Source: Pseudomonadota bacterium (lineage in GTDB: Bacteria > Pseudomonadota > Alphaproteobacteria > Acetobacterales > Acetobacteraceae). Taken from it: a DNA stretch of 64,000 nt. Shown piece by piece: positions 54,617-62,841 of this stretch (position 1 is the first letter of the stretch; every line of letters begins with the position of its first letter). The stretch is from contig JAJZBM010000008.1 in NCBI GenBank assembly GCA_021798915.1, positions 1-64,000 on the forward strand, in the 5' to 3' direction. The position numbers and the translations under genes are program-made. The notes beneath the pieces are model-generated. The model did no database searches. It was given only the letters and a program-made list of their open reading frames with translations, and was not told where the DNA came from.

Positions 54617-55791
54617 CCGCATCGCTCCGCCTCCTCACCTTCACCACGCTGTACCCCAATGCAGCGCAGCCCAATCACGGCGTTTTCGTCGAAAATCGTC
54701 TGCGCCATCTGCTGGCGAGCGAAGCGATCACCAGCACCGTGCTCGCGCCGGTGCCGTTTTTCCCCCTCTCATCGCCGCGTTTCGGCGCCTGGGCGGCGTA
54801 TGCCCGGGTGCCGCGGTTTGAGAGCCGGCACGGCATTCCGGTGCATCATCCGCGCTATGGCGTGATCCCCAAAATCGGCACTGCGCTCGCGCCGTTTTTC
54901 CTCTATCACACCGCCCGCCGCGCCATCGACGCCCTGATCGCGCGCGGCCTCCGTTTCGATGTCATCGATGCCCATTACGTCTATCCCGATGGGGTTGCCG
55001 CGACCTGGCTCGGGCGCCACTTCCGCCGCCCGGTGGTGATCACCGCGCGCGGCTCGGATGTGACGCAACTGCCCGATTACGCCATCCCCCGCCGGCTGAT
55101 CCGGCGCGCCATCGCCGATGCCGATCGTCTGATTTCGGTCAGCGCCGGGCTCAAGGAGGCGCTGATCGGGCTCGGCGCGCCAGCCGCCAAGGTAAGCGTG
55201 CTCCGGAACGGCGTCGATCTCGCGATGTTTCGCCCCCAAGAGCGCGAGGCCACCCGCGCCGCCCTTGCGCTCTCCGGCCCGACGCTGCTTTCGGTCGGCC
55301 ATCTCATCCCGCGCAAGGGCCATGACCGGGTGATCGAGGCGCTGGCATTGTTGCCGGGATTCAGCCTGCTGATCCTCGGCGAGGGGCCGGAGCGGGCCCG
55401 GCTCGCGGCGCTGATCGCGGCGCGCGGGCTCGGCGGGCGGGCGCGTCTCCTCGGCGCCGCACCCCATGAGACGCTTTCGCGCTATTATTCCGCCGCCGAT
55501 GCCCTGGTGCTGGCATCCAGCCGGGAGGGGTGGGCGAATGTGCTTTTGGAGGCGATGGCGTGCGGAACCCCGGTGATCGCGAGCCGAATTCCCGGCAACC
55601 CGGAAGTGGTGACGGCGCCGGAGGCGGGGTTGATCGTCGAGGAAAACTCTCCCGCCGGCATCGCCGACGCGGCGCGCAAGCTATTCGCCGCGCCGCCCGC
55701 GCGGGCGGCGACCCGCGCCTATGCCGAGCGCTTCGGCTGGGCGGAGACCAGCGCCGGGCAGGCGGCGCTGTTTCGCGCGCTGGCTCCGTAA
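54613..55791 (+). CDS. Family 4 glycosyltransferase
   Basis: 392 residues, GTG start. GT-B fold with FTTLYPNAAQPNHGVFVENR at the start, DVIDAHYVYPDGVAA near 118, the acceptor-domain SVGHLIPRKGHDRVIEALAL and the donor-binding Glu motif EAMACGTPVIASRIPGNPEV. It adds a sugar, likely hexose, to the exopolysaccharide lipid intermediate in the cytosol. Confidence 0.92.
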   Translation: MTASLRLLTFTTLYPNAAQPNHGVFVENRLRHLLASEAITSTVLAPVPFFPLSSPRFGAWAAYARVPRFESRHGIPVHHPRYGVIPKIGTALAPFFLYHTARRAIDALIARGLRFDVIDAHYVYPDGVAATWLGRHFRRPVVITARGSDVTQLPDYAIPRRLIRRAIADADRLISVSAGLKEALIGLGAPAAKVSVLRNGVDLAMFRPQEREATRAALALSGPTLLSVGHLIPRKGHDRVIEALALLPGFSLLILGEGPERARLAALIAARGLGGRARLLGAAPHETLSRYYSAADALVLASSREGWANVLLEAMACGTPVIASRIPGNPEVVTAPEAGLIVEENSPAGIADAARKLFAAPPARAATRAYAERFGWAETSAGQAALFRALAP

Positions 55792-55825
55792 ACCGCGCCC
55801 CTCATCAGGAATTGGAAGACGTGGC

Positions 55826-56662
55826 ATGGATGAAACGAACGAGCCGAACCCGCCCCCGGACATCGACGAGCGCCAGCGCCGCGAACTGGAATACCACCGC
55901 GACTTCGCCGCCCGCCATCGCGACAAGATCGAAACGCCGGTCGATCTCGATGTGGTGACGCCGGGGCGGCGGCGGCGCTGGAACGCCTATTGGTCGTCCT
56001 ATGACGCGCTCATGGCGCAGGGCGTCGCCGGCAAGAAAGTTCTGGTGCCGGGCTGCGGCTTCGGCGAGGACGCGATCCGTCTCGCGGTGCTCGGGGCGGA
56101 GGTGTTCGCGGCCGACCTCTCCCCCGATCTCATCGCCATCGCCCGCGCCCGTGCCGAGCGCATGGGGATCACCGGGATTCGTTTCGAGGTCATGCCGGCG
56201 GAACGGATGACCTATGCCGATGACTGCTTCGATCTCGTCTATTTCAACGACATCCTGCACCATGTCGATATCCCGCGTACCCTGGCCGAGGTGCGGCGGG
56301 TGTTGCGGCCGGGCGGATGCGTCGTCGCCAACGAGCTTTATACCCACTCGCTGTCCCAGAAAATTCGTGAAAGCCGCCTGATCGCCGGAATCCTCTATCG
56401 CCGCATGGTGCCGTTCATCTACGGCACCAAGACCCCCTATATCACCGAGGATGAACGCAAGATCGACGAGCGGGAACTCGCGATGATCGCGGCCATCCTG
56501 CGGGCGCCGCGCTATGAATATTTCCTCCTGATCGGCGGCCGGCTGGTGCCACCCTATTGGCCGCGGATCGGCCAATTCGACCACGCCGCGCTCAACGTCT
56601 TCCCCTCTCTCGGCCGGCTTCTCGCCGGTCGCGTCGTGGTGGTCGGCACGGTGAGGAAATAG
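55826..56662 (+). CDS. SAM-dependent methyltransferase
   Basis: 278 residues from ATG 55826. Class I SAM domain: VLVPGCGFGEDAIRLAVLGA near residue 70, AADLSPDLI, and FDLVYFNDILHHVDIPRTLA. The C-terminal part (CFIYGTKTPYITEDE type) has no clear match. Its end faces the Wzx-like gene at 18 bp. Probably methylates the polymer or a precursor. Confidence 0.88.
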   Translation: MDETNEPNPPPDIDERQRRELEYHRDFAARHRDKIETPVDLDVVTPGRRRRWNAYWSSYDALMAQGVAGKKVLVPGCGFGEDAIRLAVLGAEVFAADLSPDLIAIARARAERMGITGIRFEVMPAERMTYADDCFDLVYFNDILHHVDIPRTLAEVRRVLRPGGCVVANELYTHSLSQKIRESRLIAGILYRRMVPFIYGTKTPYITEDERKIDERELAMIAAILRAPRYEYFLLIGGRLVPPYWPRIGQFDHAALNVFPSLGRLLAGRVVVVGTVRK

Positions 56663-56680
56663 CGCGCGGCGGCGGCCGGC

Positions 56681-58258
56681 TCAGTCGCGCGGCAGGCCGC
56701 GCCCGCGAAGCGGACGGCGCAGCCTGGCCAGCGTCGGACGCAGCATGGCGAGAAGATCGGTCTCCGCCCCCTCCGGCCTGCCGGCGGCGAACCACGCGGC
56801 CACCAGCGCGACGCCATAGGTAACCACCCCGAGCGGAACCAGAATAATGAGCGCTTCCACCTGAACCGAAGCCGGCGCGTTCGGCGCCGGGTGGGCGTAG
56901 CCGCTGCCGAGCAGCAGCACCGCCATCACCGAACAGGCGAGCAGTGGCCGCCAGGTTTGCGCCCCCAGCGCCCCGAGACTGATGCCGTAGCGGCGAAACA
57001 GCGTCCACGTCATGAGCCCGATTTCGAGCAGACTGCCGAGCATGCCGCCGAACACCCCCCCGACGAGACCGAATTTGATCGTCATCACGATGAACACCGG
57101 CGCGCCGATGACATAGGAGACGGTAATGATTCGAAACAGCGGCCGGAGCACGGCGTGGGCGCTGAGCAGCGTCCCGGCGATCGCGCCGAACGCCCCGAAA
57201 ATGCCGCCCACCGCCATGATCTGCAACAATGGCACCGCCGACATCCAGCGCGCGCCGAGCGCGAGATAAACCACCGGCTCGGCGACCAGCGCGATGCCGA
57301 TCGAGGCCGGCAGAACCACAAGCGTGGTGGTGCCGATCACCCGAAGATAGGTCTCGGCGATGTTCTCCCCGGTGTGGCGCGCGGCGGCGAAAGCCGACCA
57401 GCAGGCGCGGCAGAGCGGTTGCACCAGCTCCGTCCCCGGCAGGCTCGCGATCTCGCCGGCGACCGAAAAAATACCCACCTGCGCCGGGCCCAGCAGACGC
57501 CCGATGACGAAGCTGCCGGTGCGGTCACGCACCAGGACGACCAGGCTGATGATCCACGTCCACACCGAAAACCCGATGATATGCCGCCAGGCGCCAATCG
57601 AGAGCCTGGCGCGATAGGGGTGCATGACGTAGCTCATCACCACCCGCATGACGCGGAGCGTCAGAATACCGACCACCAGCGCCCAGTAGCTGCGCCAGAG
57701 GAAGGCAAGCGCGATGGTCACCGTGGTGCCGGCGAGGCGTGGCAGGAGGCGGAGCTGGAATTCCTTCTCGAACGCCATCTCGCGGCGGAAATCGATGATG
57801 CCGACATTGTCGAACGCCTCGATCGCGGTCGCGATGGCAAGCGCGTAGAGCACATGCGCGAGCCTCGGTTCGTTGAAGAACACGGCGATCGGCACGGCGG
57901 TCGCGGCGACGATCAGGGCCGTTCCGAAATTGCGGATGAGGTTGAGGGTGAAGGCGGTATCGTAGAGATCACGCCCGGGGTTTTTCTCGCGGATCAGGAC
58001 GTCGTCGACGCCGAGGATGGAAAGCGCGTCGATCGCCTGGGCGAAGCTGGTGCCGAGCGCGACCAGCCCGAAATCCGCCGGCAACAGGAGGCGGACCAGG
58101 ATCAGCGTGCTGAGAAGGCCGATGCCGCGGGTGAAGAGGCGCCAGATCATCACCCAGCCGGTCGCCTTCGCGGTCTTGGCGAGCAGCGCGTTCTGCCCCG
58201 CTTTGCCTGCCTTCGCCACCGGTCGTTCCACGACGGGATGATCCACTGTTTCGCTCAT
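56681..58258 (-). CDS. Wzx-like oligosaccharide flippase / LPS biosynthesis protein
   Basis: 525 residues from ATG 58258. MATE/MOP-type flippase with about 12-14 helices: MIWRLFTRGIGLLSTLILVR at residues 37-56, GLVALGTSFAQAIDALSILG near 65 and RPLLACSVMAVLLLGSGY near the end. It moves polyprenyl-linked oligosaccharides across the inner membrane and is the missing flippase of the XrtA locus. Single minus-strand gene, converging on the methyltransferase. Confidence 0.93.
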   Translation of the reverse strand: MSETVDHPVVERPVAKAGKAGQNALLAKTAKATGWVMIWRLFTRGIGLLSTLILVRLLLPADFGLVALGTSFAQAIDALSILGVDDVLIREKNPGRDLYDTAFTLNLIRNFGTALIVAATAVPIAVFFNEPRLAHVLYALAIATAIEAFDNVGIIDFRREMAFEKEFQLRLLPRLAGTTVTIALAFLWRSYWALVVGILTLRVMRVVMSYVMHPYRARLSIGAWRHIIGFSVWTWIISLVVLVRDRTGSFVIGRLLGPAQVGIFSVAGEIASLPGTELVQPLCRACWSAFAAARHTGENIAETYLRVIGTTTLVVLPASIGIALVAEPVVYLALGARWMSAVPLLQIMAVGGIFGAFGAIAGTLLSAHAVLRPLFRIITVSYVIGAPVFIVMTIKFGLVGGVFGGMLGSLLEIGLMTWTLFRRYGISLGALGAQTWRPLLACSVMAVLLLGSGYAHPAPNAPASVQVEALIILVPLGVVTYGVALVAAWFAAGRPEGAETDLLAMLRPTLARLRRPLRGRGLPRD

Positions 58259-58376
58259 TGTCCGTTGCTTCAGATACCAAGGCTTGACCCGACACCCTAG
58301 CGGCAAAAATATTAGCGCGAGGTTACAGGGAGATGAGCACCTGCGGCACTGCCCACCCTGAGAAAACCGAGAAGAA

Positions 58377-58410
58377 AGTCTTTTTGCTTCTTTTTCTTCA
58401 GAAAAAGAAG
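58377..58410. repeat. Dispersed A/T-rich hairpin element, copy 3
   Basis: Identical over 34 bases to 29281-29314 and to the complement of 3220-3253: AGTCTTTTTG followed by the 10-bp stem hairpin (CTTCTTTTTC TTCA GAAAAAGAAG). CTGCGGCACTGCC just upstream (58341 on) matches half of the GC hairpin at 29222-29242. It lies between the flippase and the DUF447 gene. Confidence 0.85.
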
Positions 58411-58426
58411 CGCTGTCCTTCCCCTT

Positions 58427-58996
58427 TCAGCCGACCGGGGAAGCCAGCGCCGCCACCAGCCATGCCCATGCGGCTGCCTCCCTGGGCCCGGCGGTTTTAT
58501 CGACCGCGACCCGCAAGCGGCGCATCTCCTCGGCGATGGTCGCCGGGGGCAGAAGATGGCGGCGGCTGACAAGGATCGCGGCCTCGATGACCGCGGCCTG
58601 GGCGCGGTTGAAGCCCCGGAACGGGGCGTGGCTCGCCTCGAACACGGTCTCGCAGTGAAAGCGCGGCCGGGCCTCATCCGCCTCGATCGCGACCACCCGC
58701 AATTCGGCATGGGCGAGGGCGGCGGCGAGGCGTGGCGGGCGGACATGGTCTGCGGCCAGCAGCGGAAAATCCCGCCGCCCGGTGAGGCAGCCGGCGAAAA
58801 TCCGCACGTCATCGACGTAATTCGCGACCAGTTCGGGCACCGCGCGGAGATTGGCGAGCGTCGTCGAGGGATGGAACGGCGCCGCGATCCAGCGGCCACC
58901 ACTCTCGTCGCCGGCGATCAGGCCAAGCGGCGCGAGATGCGGCGTCCCATCAGCGGCAAGCGTCGTGACGATGGTTTCACGAATGAGCGGCATCAC
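58427..58996 (-). CDS. DUF447-family protein (H4MPT-linked)
   Basis: 189 residues with a flavin-reductase-like split-barrel look: PLIRETIVTTLAADGTPHLA at the start, ANYVDDVRIFAGCL near 59, and an ECE-type FHCETVFEASHAPFRGF near 113. DUF447 members accompany H4MPT genes in methylotrophs, but their step is not known. It overlaps the previous gene by 20 bp, so it is last in a coupled run of five. Confidence 0.85.
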   Translation of the reverse strand: MMPLIRETIVTTLAADGTPHLAPLGLIAGDESGGRWIAAPFHPSTTLANLRAVPELVANYVDDVRIFAGCLTGRRDFPLLAADHVRPPRLAAALAHAELRVVAIEADEARPRFHCETVFEASHAPFRGFNRAQAAVIEAAILVSRRHLLPPATIAEEMRRLRVAVDKTAGPREAAAWAWLVAALASPVG

Positions 58997-60380
58997 GCTT
59001 GACCCTCAGCGTATGGCCGGCTTCGGCGAGCCGCGTCCGTTCCTCGCCCTCCTCGGCCATCGCAACCCCGAAGCGCAGCCCCTCGTCCTGGACATAGCGC
59101 TTGCCGAGCCGAAAGGCGATCTCGGCCTTGGCGAGTTCGGTGCCGAGATAAAACGCATGCGCGGGATCATCGGCGAGGGCGAGGGCGGGATAGCAGGAGA
59201 GCGCATCCCGGCGCACGATATGGAGGCGGTTGTTGAAGACATGGATCCCGTCCTCGGCGACACCGATGCGATAATTCTCGTCGCGCGTCGCGGCGGCGAG
59301 GGCGGCGAGATCGGCGGCGGTCTCGGTGAGCGGCACGCGATCATGGATCTGAAGCAGCGCATCGGAATAGAGCCGCGGCAGCGCGCCGTCGGCGCGGGCG
59401 GCGAACAGCATCCGCCGCGCCGCGTCATGCTCGGCGAGGGTCCGCCGCGTATGCGGGCTGACCTGCACGGTGAGCACGTTGCGAATACCGAGTTCGGAGC
59501 AGATGCCGAGCAGAATGGCGGTAACGCCGGCGGAATCGGCGTCGGTCAACTCGGTGAGATTGCCGGTCCCCATCAGCATCTCGGCGCGCGGCAGAAGCCG
59601 CCGCGTCTCATGATAGCGGGTGAGCGAGGCGCTGAGGCCGGAATGGATCGGATCGAGGATCGGATCGACGAGGAAGGGCAGCCCCATCGCCTCGGCTTTG
59701 GCGGCGGCGCGGACCAGGGAGGCGAGATCGCCATGCGGCGCCGGGATCAGGACCGGGGTCGCCCTGGTGCCGACAGCGAGGGCGAGCGTCGCCTCGGTGA
59801 GGCTGAGGAGAAAATCCGCCCCCGCGAGGGCGGCGCGGCGGAGTTCCTCGGGGTCGCCGGAATCGACGCTGACCGCGATCCCGGCACCGCGAAGATCGCT
59901 GATTTTCGCCTCGAGATCAGGAAACGCCGCACCCGGCCGGCAGCCGAGATCGATGACCCCGGCGCCTTCGGCGACGAGGGCGCGGGCGCGGGCGAGCAAC
60001 GTCTCGCGCGGCAATACGGCGGCATCGACGATTTCGGCGAACAAGCGAATATCGAAGCGCGAGAGGTCGCGCGCACCAGTGGCGAGGCCGAGAAACGCCG
60101 GCAGATCGACGATCTCGTCCGGCCCGCGCACGAAAGGCACCCCGAAATGCTCCGTCAACGCCGCGGCGTCGAGCCCGGCGCGGCCGGGGAAAATCACCCG
60201 GTCGGCATCGAGCGGCGGGCGCAACCGGCGGCGCAGGATCGCCTCGGTCATCAGCGCCGCGACCTTGACGCCGATATTGACGATTTGGACCGAAAACCTC
60301 TCGCCGAGTTCACCGGCGACCAGGCGGCGGAGCCGCGCTTCGGCGAGATGGCCGGTGAGGAGAAGAAGTTTTTCAGCCAT
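58977..60380 (-). CDS. Dihydropteroate-synthase-like protein (H4MPT-linked)
   Basis: 467 residues from ATG 60380. The middle (about 140-310) has the DHPS-type TIM barrel: LARARALVAEGAGVIDLGCR, SVDSGDPEEL, LIPAPHGD and FLVDPILDP. The rest is specific to the H4MPT-linked family. In methylotrophs and methanogens such proteins are thought to join the pterin with the arylamine in place of FolP. It overlaps its neighbours by 8 and 20 bp. Confidence 0.9.
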   Translation of the reverse strand: MAEKLLLLTGHLAEARLRRLVAGELGERFSVQIVNIGVKVAALMTEAILRRRLRPPLDADRVIFPGRAGLDAAALTEHFGVPFVRGPDEIVDLPAFLGLATGARDLSRFDIRLFAEIVDAAVLPRETLLARARALVAEGAGVIDLGCRPGAAFPDLEAKISDLRGAGIAVSVDSGDPEELRRAALAGADFLLSLTEATLALAVGTRATPVLIPAPHGDLASLVRAAAKAEAMGLPFLVDPILDPIHSGLSASLTRYHETRRLLPRAEMLMGTGNLTELTDADSAGVTAILLGICSELGIRNVLTVQVSPHTRRTLAEHDAARRMLFAARADGALPRLYSDALLQIHDRVPLTETAADLAALAAATRDENYRIGVAEDGIHVFNNRLHIVRRDALSCYPALALADDPAHAFYLGTELAKAEIAFRLGKRYVQDEGLRFGVAMAEEGEERTRLAEAGHTLRVKRDAAHS

Positions 60381-60930
60381 CACCCTGGCCGAGACCTTGC
60401 TTGCGCCGGGCGATCGCGGTCTCGAGATCGGCGAGCGACAGCGCGACCTCGGTCGCCTCGAAAGCCGCAAGCCGCGCGGTGTTTTCGAGATCGATCCGGC
60501 GCGGATAGACCTTCACCATCCCGCCAGGGGCGCGGGTTTCGAGTTCGGGGGCATTGTCGCAGGCGAACACGATGATCGGCACACGGCATTTCCCGGCCTG
60601 GCAGAAGACGTTGCTGGCCAGCGTGTCGGCGATGCCGTAGACGCATTTCGCGACCGTATTGGAGGTCGCCGGGGCCAGCACCAGGGTGTGATAAAACCCT
60701 TCATAGAAGCGCCCGACCGGGGCGGCGGAGGCGGTGGTATCGCGGAAAATACGTGCCCCCTTCGGCAGGATCAGCCGATCACGGTACATGCGCACGACCT
60801 CGGCGGCGGCCTTGCTCACGAACAGATCGACGGCGTCGAGCCCGCGGATGAGAGCGAGGCTCTCGGTGAAGAAATGCCCCGAGCCGGTGAGCGCCCAGGC
60901 CCAGCGCGGCGTTTTCGTCTCGCGCGCCAT
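60373..60930 (-). CDS. dmrB: Dihydromethanopterin reductase-like flavoprotein (DmrB/AfpA family)
   Basis: 185 residues from ATG 60930. The archaeal-flavoprotein pattern is clear: WALTGSGHFFTESLALIRGL near the start, VDLFVSKAAAEVVRMY, LVLAPATSNTVAKCVYGIAD (FMN site) and CFC-type VFCQAGKCRVP. A related enzyme from Burkholderia reduces dihydromethanopterin, the last step in H4MPT synthesis. It follows the kinase gene at 1 bp. Confidence 0.85.
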   Translation of the reverse strand: MARETKTPRWAWALTGSGHFFTESLALIRGLDAVDLFVSKAAAEVVRMYRDRLILPKGARIFRDTTASAAPVGRFYEGFYHTLVLAPATSNTVAKCVYGIADTLASNVFCQAGKCRVPIIVFACDNAPELETRAPGGMVKVYPRRIDLENTARLAAFEATEVALSLADLETAIARRKQGLGQGDG

Positions 60931-60931
60931 G

Positions 60932-61564
60932 TCAGGCGAATTGCCTCGCCACGAGCACCTGCCCGGGCAGGCGCGTGCCATCGAGCGCGCCGGCGGCGGG
61001 CAGATCGGCCGGGCCGGCGAGATGGATCGGGGGGCGGAATCCTGCCGCGAGGCCAGGAAAAAACCGATCGATGACGCCCGCCTCGGCGAGCCCGGCGAGG
61101 CTCGCCCCGGGCGCGGTGCTCACCGGCTTGATCAGGAGGAGCGGGGCCGAAAGCCGGCGCGCGAACCAGAGCGCGATCGAATCCGAAGTCACATCCCAGG
61201 ATGGCGGCAGGGTCACCTCGGCGGCCAGCATCGGCCACGGCACCAGGATGCCGATCCCCCCCGCGCCACAGATCTCGGCGATGCGATCATGGCTCGCGAC
61301 CATCGCGCAGGCGGGCGCGAGGGACGCGAGGGCGCGGCCGAACTGCGCCATCGCCAGCATCGCCATTTCATGCGCGGCGCGCTCGTCATAGCCGATCGCG
61401 GCCTGCTGGGCGCGCACGGTGTCGGCAAACGGGCCACCACCGGGGACCAGGAGTGTGCCCGGGCTCGCCGCGATCCGGGTGAGCCAGTCGCGCAGGCGCG
61501 GGTTCGCCGCCTGGCTGCCGCCGAGCTTGACGACGAGACGGACGGCAAGCGGGGCCGCGTTCAT
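60932..61564 (-). CDS. MfnE-like amino-acid-kinase-fold enzyme (furan branch of H4MPT)
   Basis: 210 residues. The amino-acid-kinase fold signatures are LVVKLGGS at residues 11-18, LLVPGGGPFAD near 39 and LLIKPVSTAPG near 147. In methanogens MfnE phosphorylates the aminomethylfuran phosphate; orthologues in methylotrophs lie in H4MPT clusters as here. It overlaps the MfnB-FolB gene by 4 bp. Confidence 0.85.
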   Translation of the reverse strand: MNAAPLAVRLVVKLGGSQAANPRLRDWLTRIAASPGTLLVPGGGPFADTVRAQQAAIGYDERAAHEMAMLAMAQFGRALASLAPACAMVASHDRIAEICGAGGIGILVPWPMLAAEVTLPPSWDVTSDSIALWFARRLSAPLLLIKPVSTAPGASLAGLAEAGVIDRFFPGLAAGFRPPIHLAGPADLPAAGALDGTRLPGQVLVARQFA

Positions 61565-62718
61565 GATACCTCCGACGCGCCCAACAGATAAGGCAGCATC
61601 GTCACCGCCGCCGCTTCCCGGGTGCGTTCGAGGGTGATGCCGACGATGCCGGTCCCGGTTTCGAGCTTTTCGACGCAGATCTCGACCTTGAGCACCCGTG
61701 GATGGGCCAGGAGCCGGGCCGCGATCCGCTCCGCCAGGGTCTCCACCAGCCCGACATGCCCGGCACCGGCGAGCATGCGGATGGTGTCGCTGATCACGTC
61801 ATAGGAAAACACGTCGCGAAGATCGGCAACCTGCCGCCGCGGCCGGGCGATCACCGCGGTCACCGCGAAACGCACCTTCTGCAACCGCGCGCGCTCATGG
61901 GCATAGACGCCGATGGCCATCGGCAGCACGAAATCGCGGAGATGGACACGGTCGGCGAGCGCCGGGTCGCTCTCCTCGGCCGGCGCATAGCCACGCGCAG
62001 CGAGCAGGCGGAAATCCACCCCGCCCGGCGCCTCATCACTGCCGAAGCCGGGGATGAGGGCGCGGACCATGGCGACATTCCCGGCCTCGATCGCACCGGC
62101 GCGGCCATGGGCGCCGCAAAGTGCGGTGCGAAAGCCGAGGAGATCGGGCGCGAGCAGCAGAAGCCGCGGAATATCGGGCAATTCCAGCCCCCCGGCGAGG
62201 CCCGCGCGCAGGCCGAGCCGGCGGCATTCGGCAACGAAGCGATCGAGCCGCGCGATATCCAGGTGATCGAGCAGCCGCCCGCCATTCTTCCCGGCGGTAT
62301 CGAGCATGGCGCCGGCGAAGCCGTGCTCGACGAGCAGCGCGAGCAGCGAAAAATCAGGGGCGCGGTCGGCGAAAAACACCGCGACCAGCTTCACCCGCGC
62401 CGCCAATGGCGCCAACCCGGCAAGAGCGGCCTCGGCCTCGCCGCCGGGGAAAATGCCGAGCTTCAGATAATCGACGCCGGTCGCGGCCATCGTTTCGGCG
62501 GCATCGCGCAGAAGGGCGGCTTGCATCGGCAGATCGCCGAGGACGGCGCTGACCGGCCGCGCGCCGGCGACCCGTGCCACACCTGCGCGCACGACGTCGG
62601 GGGCGACGGCACCGAGCGCGCCCGCCGCCGGATCCTTGAAATCGATGACATCGGCGCCGCCGGCAAGCGCGGTCACGGCTTCGTCCGCGTCCCGGACACT
62701 GGCGAGAAACCAGGTCAT
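61561..62718 (-). CDS. mfnB: (5-formylfuran-3-yl)methyl phosphate synthase fused to dihydroneopterin aldolase
   Basis: 385 residues from ATG 62718. Residues 1-235 are MfnB (DUF556): DVIDFKDPAAGALGAV with the Schiff-base Lys, VDYLKLGIFPGG, and MLDTAGKNGGRLLDHL with a second conserved Lys. Residues about 265-375 are a FolB-type dihydroneopterin aldolase: VLPMAIGVYAHERA, the Tyr of VFSYD and the catalytic-Lys region VEICVEKLETG. The fusion joins the furan branch and the pterin branch of H4MPT synthesis in one chain. First gene of the coupled run; asnB ends 123 bp upstream. Confidence 0.9.
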   Translation of the reverse strand: MTWFLASVRDADEAVTALAGGADVIDFKDPAAGALGAVAPDVVRAGVARVAGARPVSAVLGDLPMQAALLRDAAETMAATGVDYLKLGIFPGGEAEAALAGLAPLAARVKLVAVFFADRAPDFSLLALLVEHGFAGAMLDTAGKNGGRLLDHLDIARLDRFVAECRRLGLRAGLAGGLELPDIPRLLLLAPDLLGFRTALCGAHGRAGAIEAGNVAMVRALIPGFGSDEAPGGVDFRLLAARGYAPAEESDPALADRVHLRDFVLPMAIGVYAHERARLQKVRFAVTAVIARPRRQVADLRDVFSYDVISDTIRMLAGAGHVGLVETLAERIAARLLAHPRVLKVEICVEKLETGTGIVGITLERTREAAAVTMLPYLLGASEVS

Positions 62719-62841
62719 GCCAGCGCCTCCCGCCGGCAGCAGCACAATCCGGCCATGCGTGGCCCCCTGTTCGGTTTGCCTCGCGCCGCAACCTACAGGA
62801 AGACGGGCGCGAGGAAAGAGCAAAGACGCGCCCCCGGCCGT

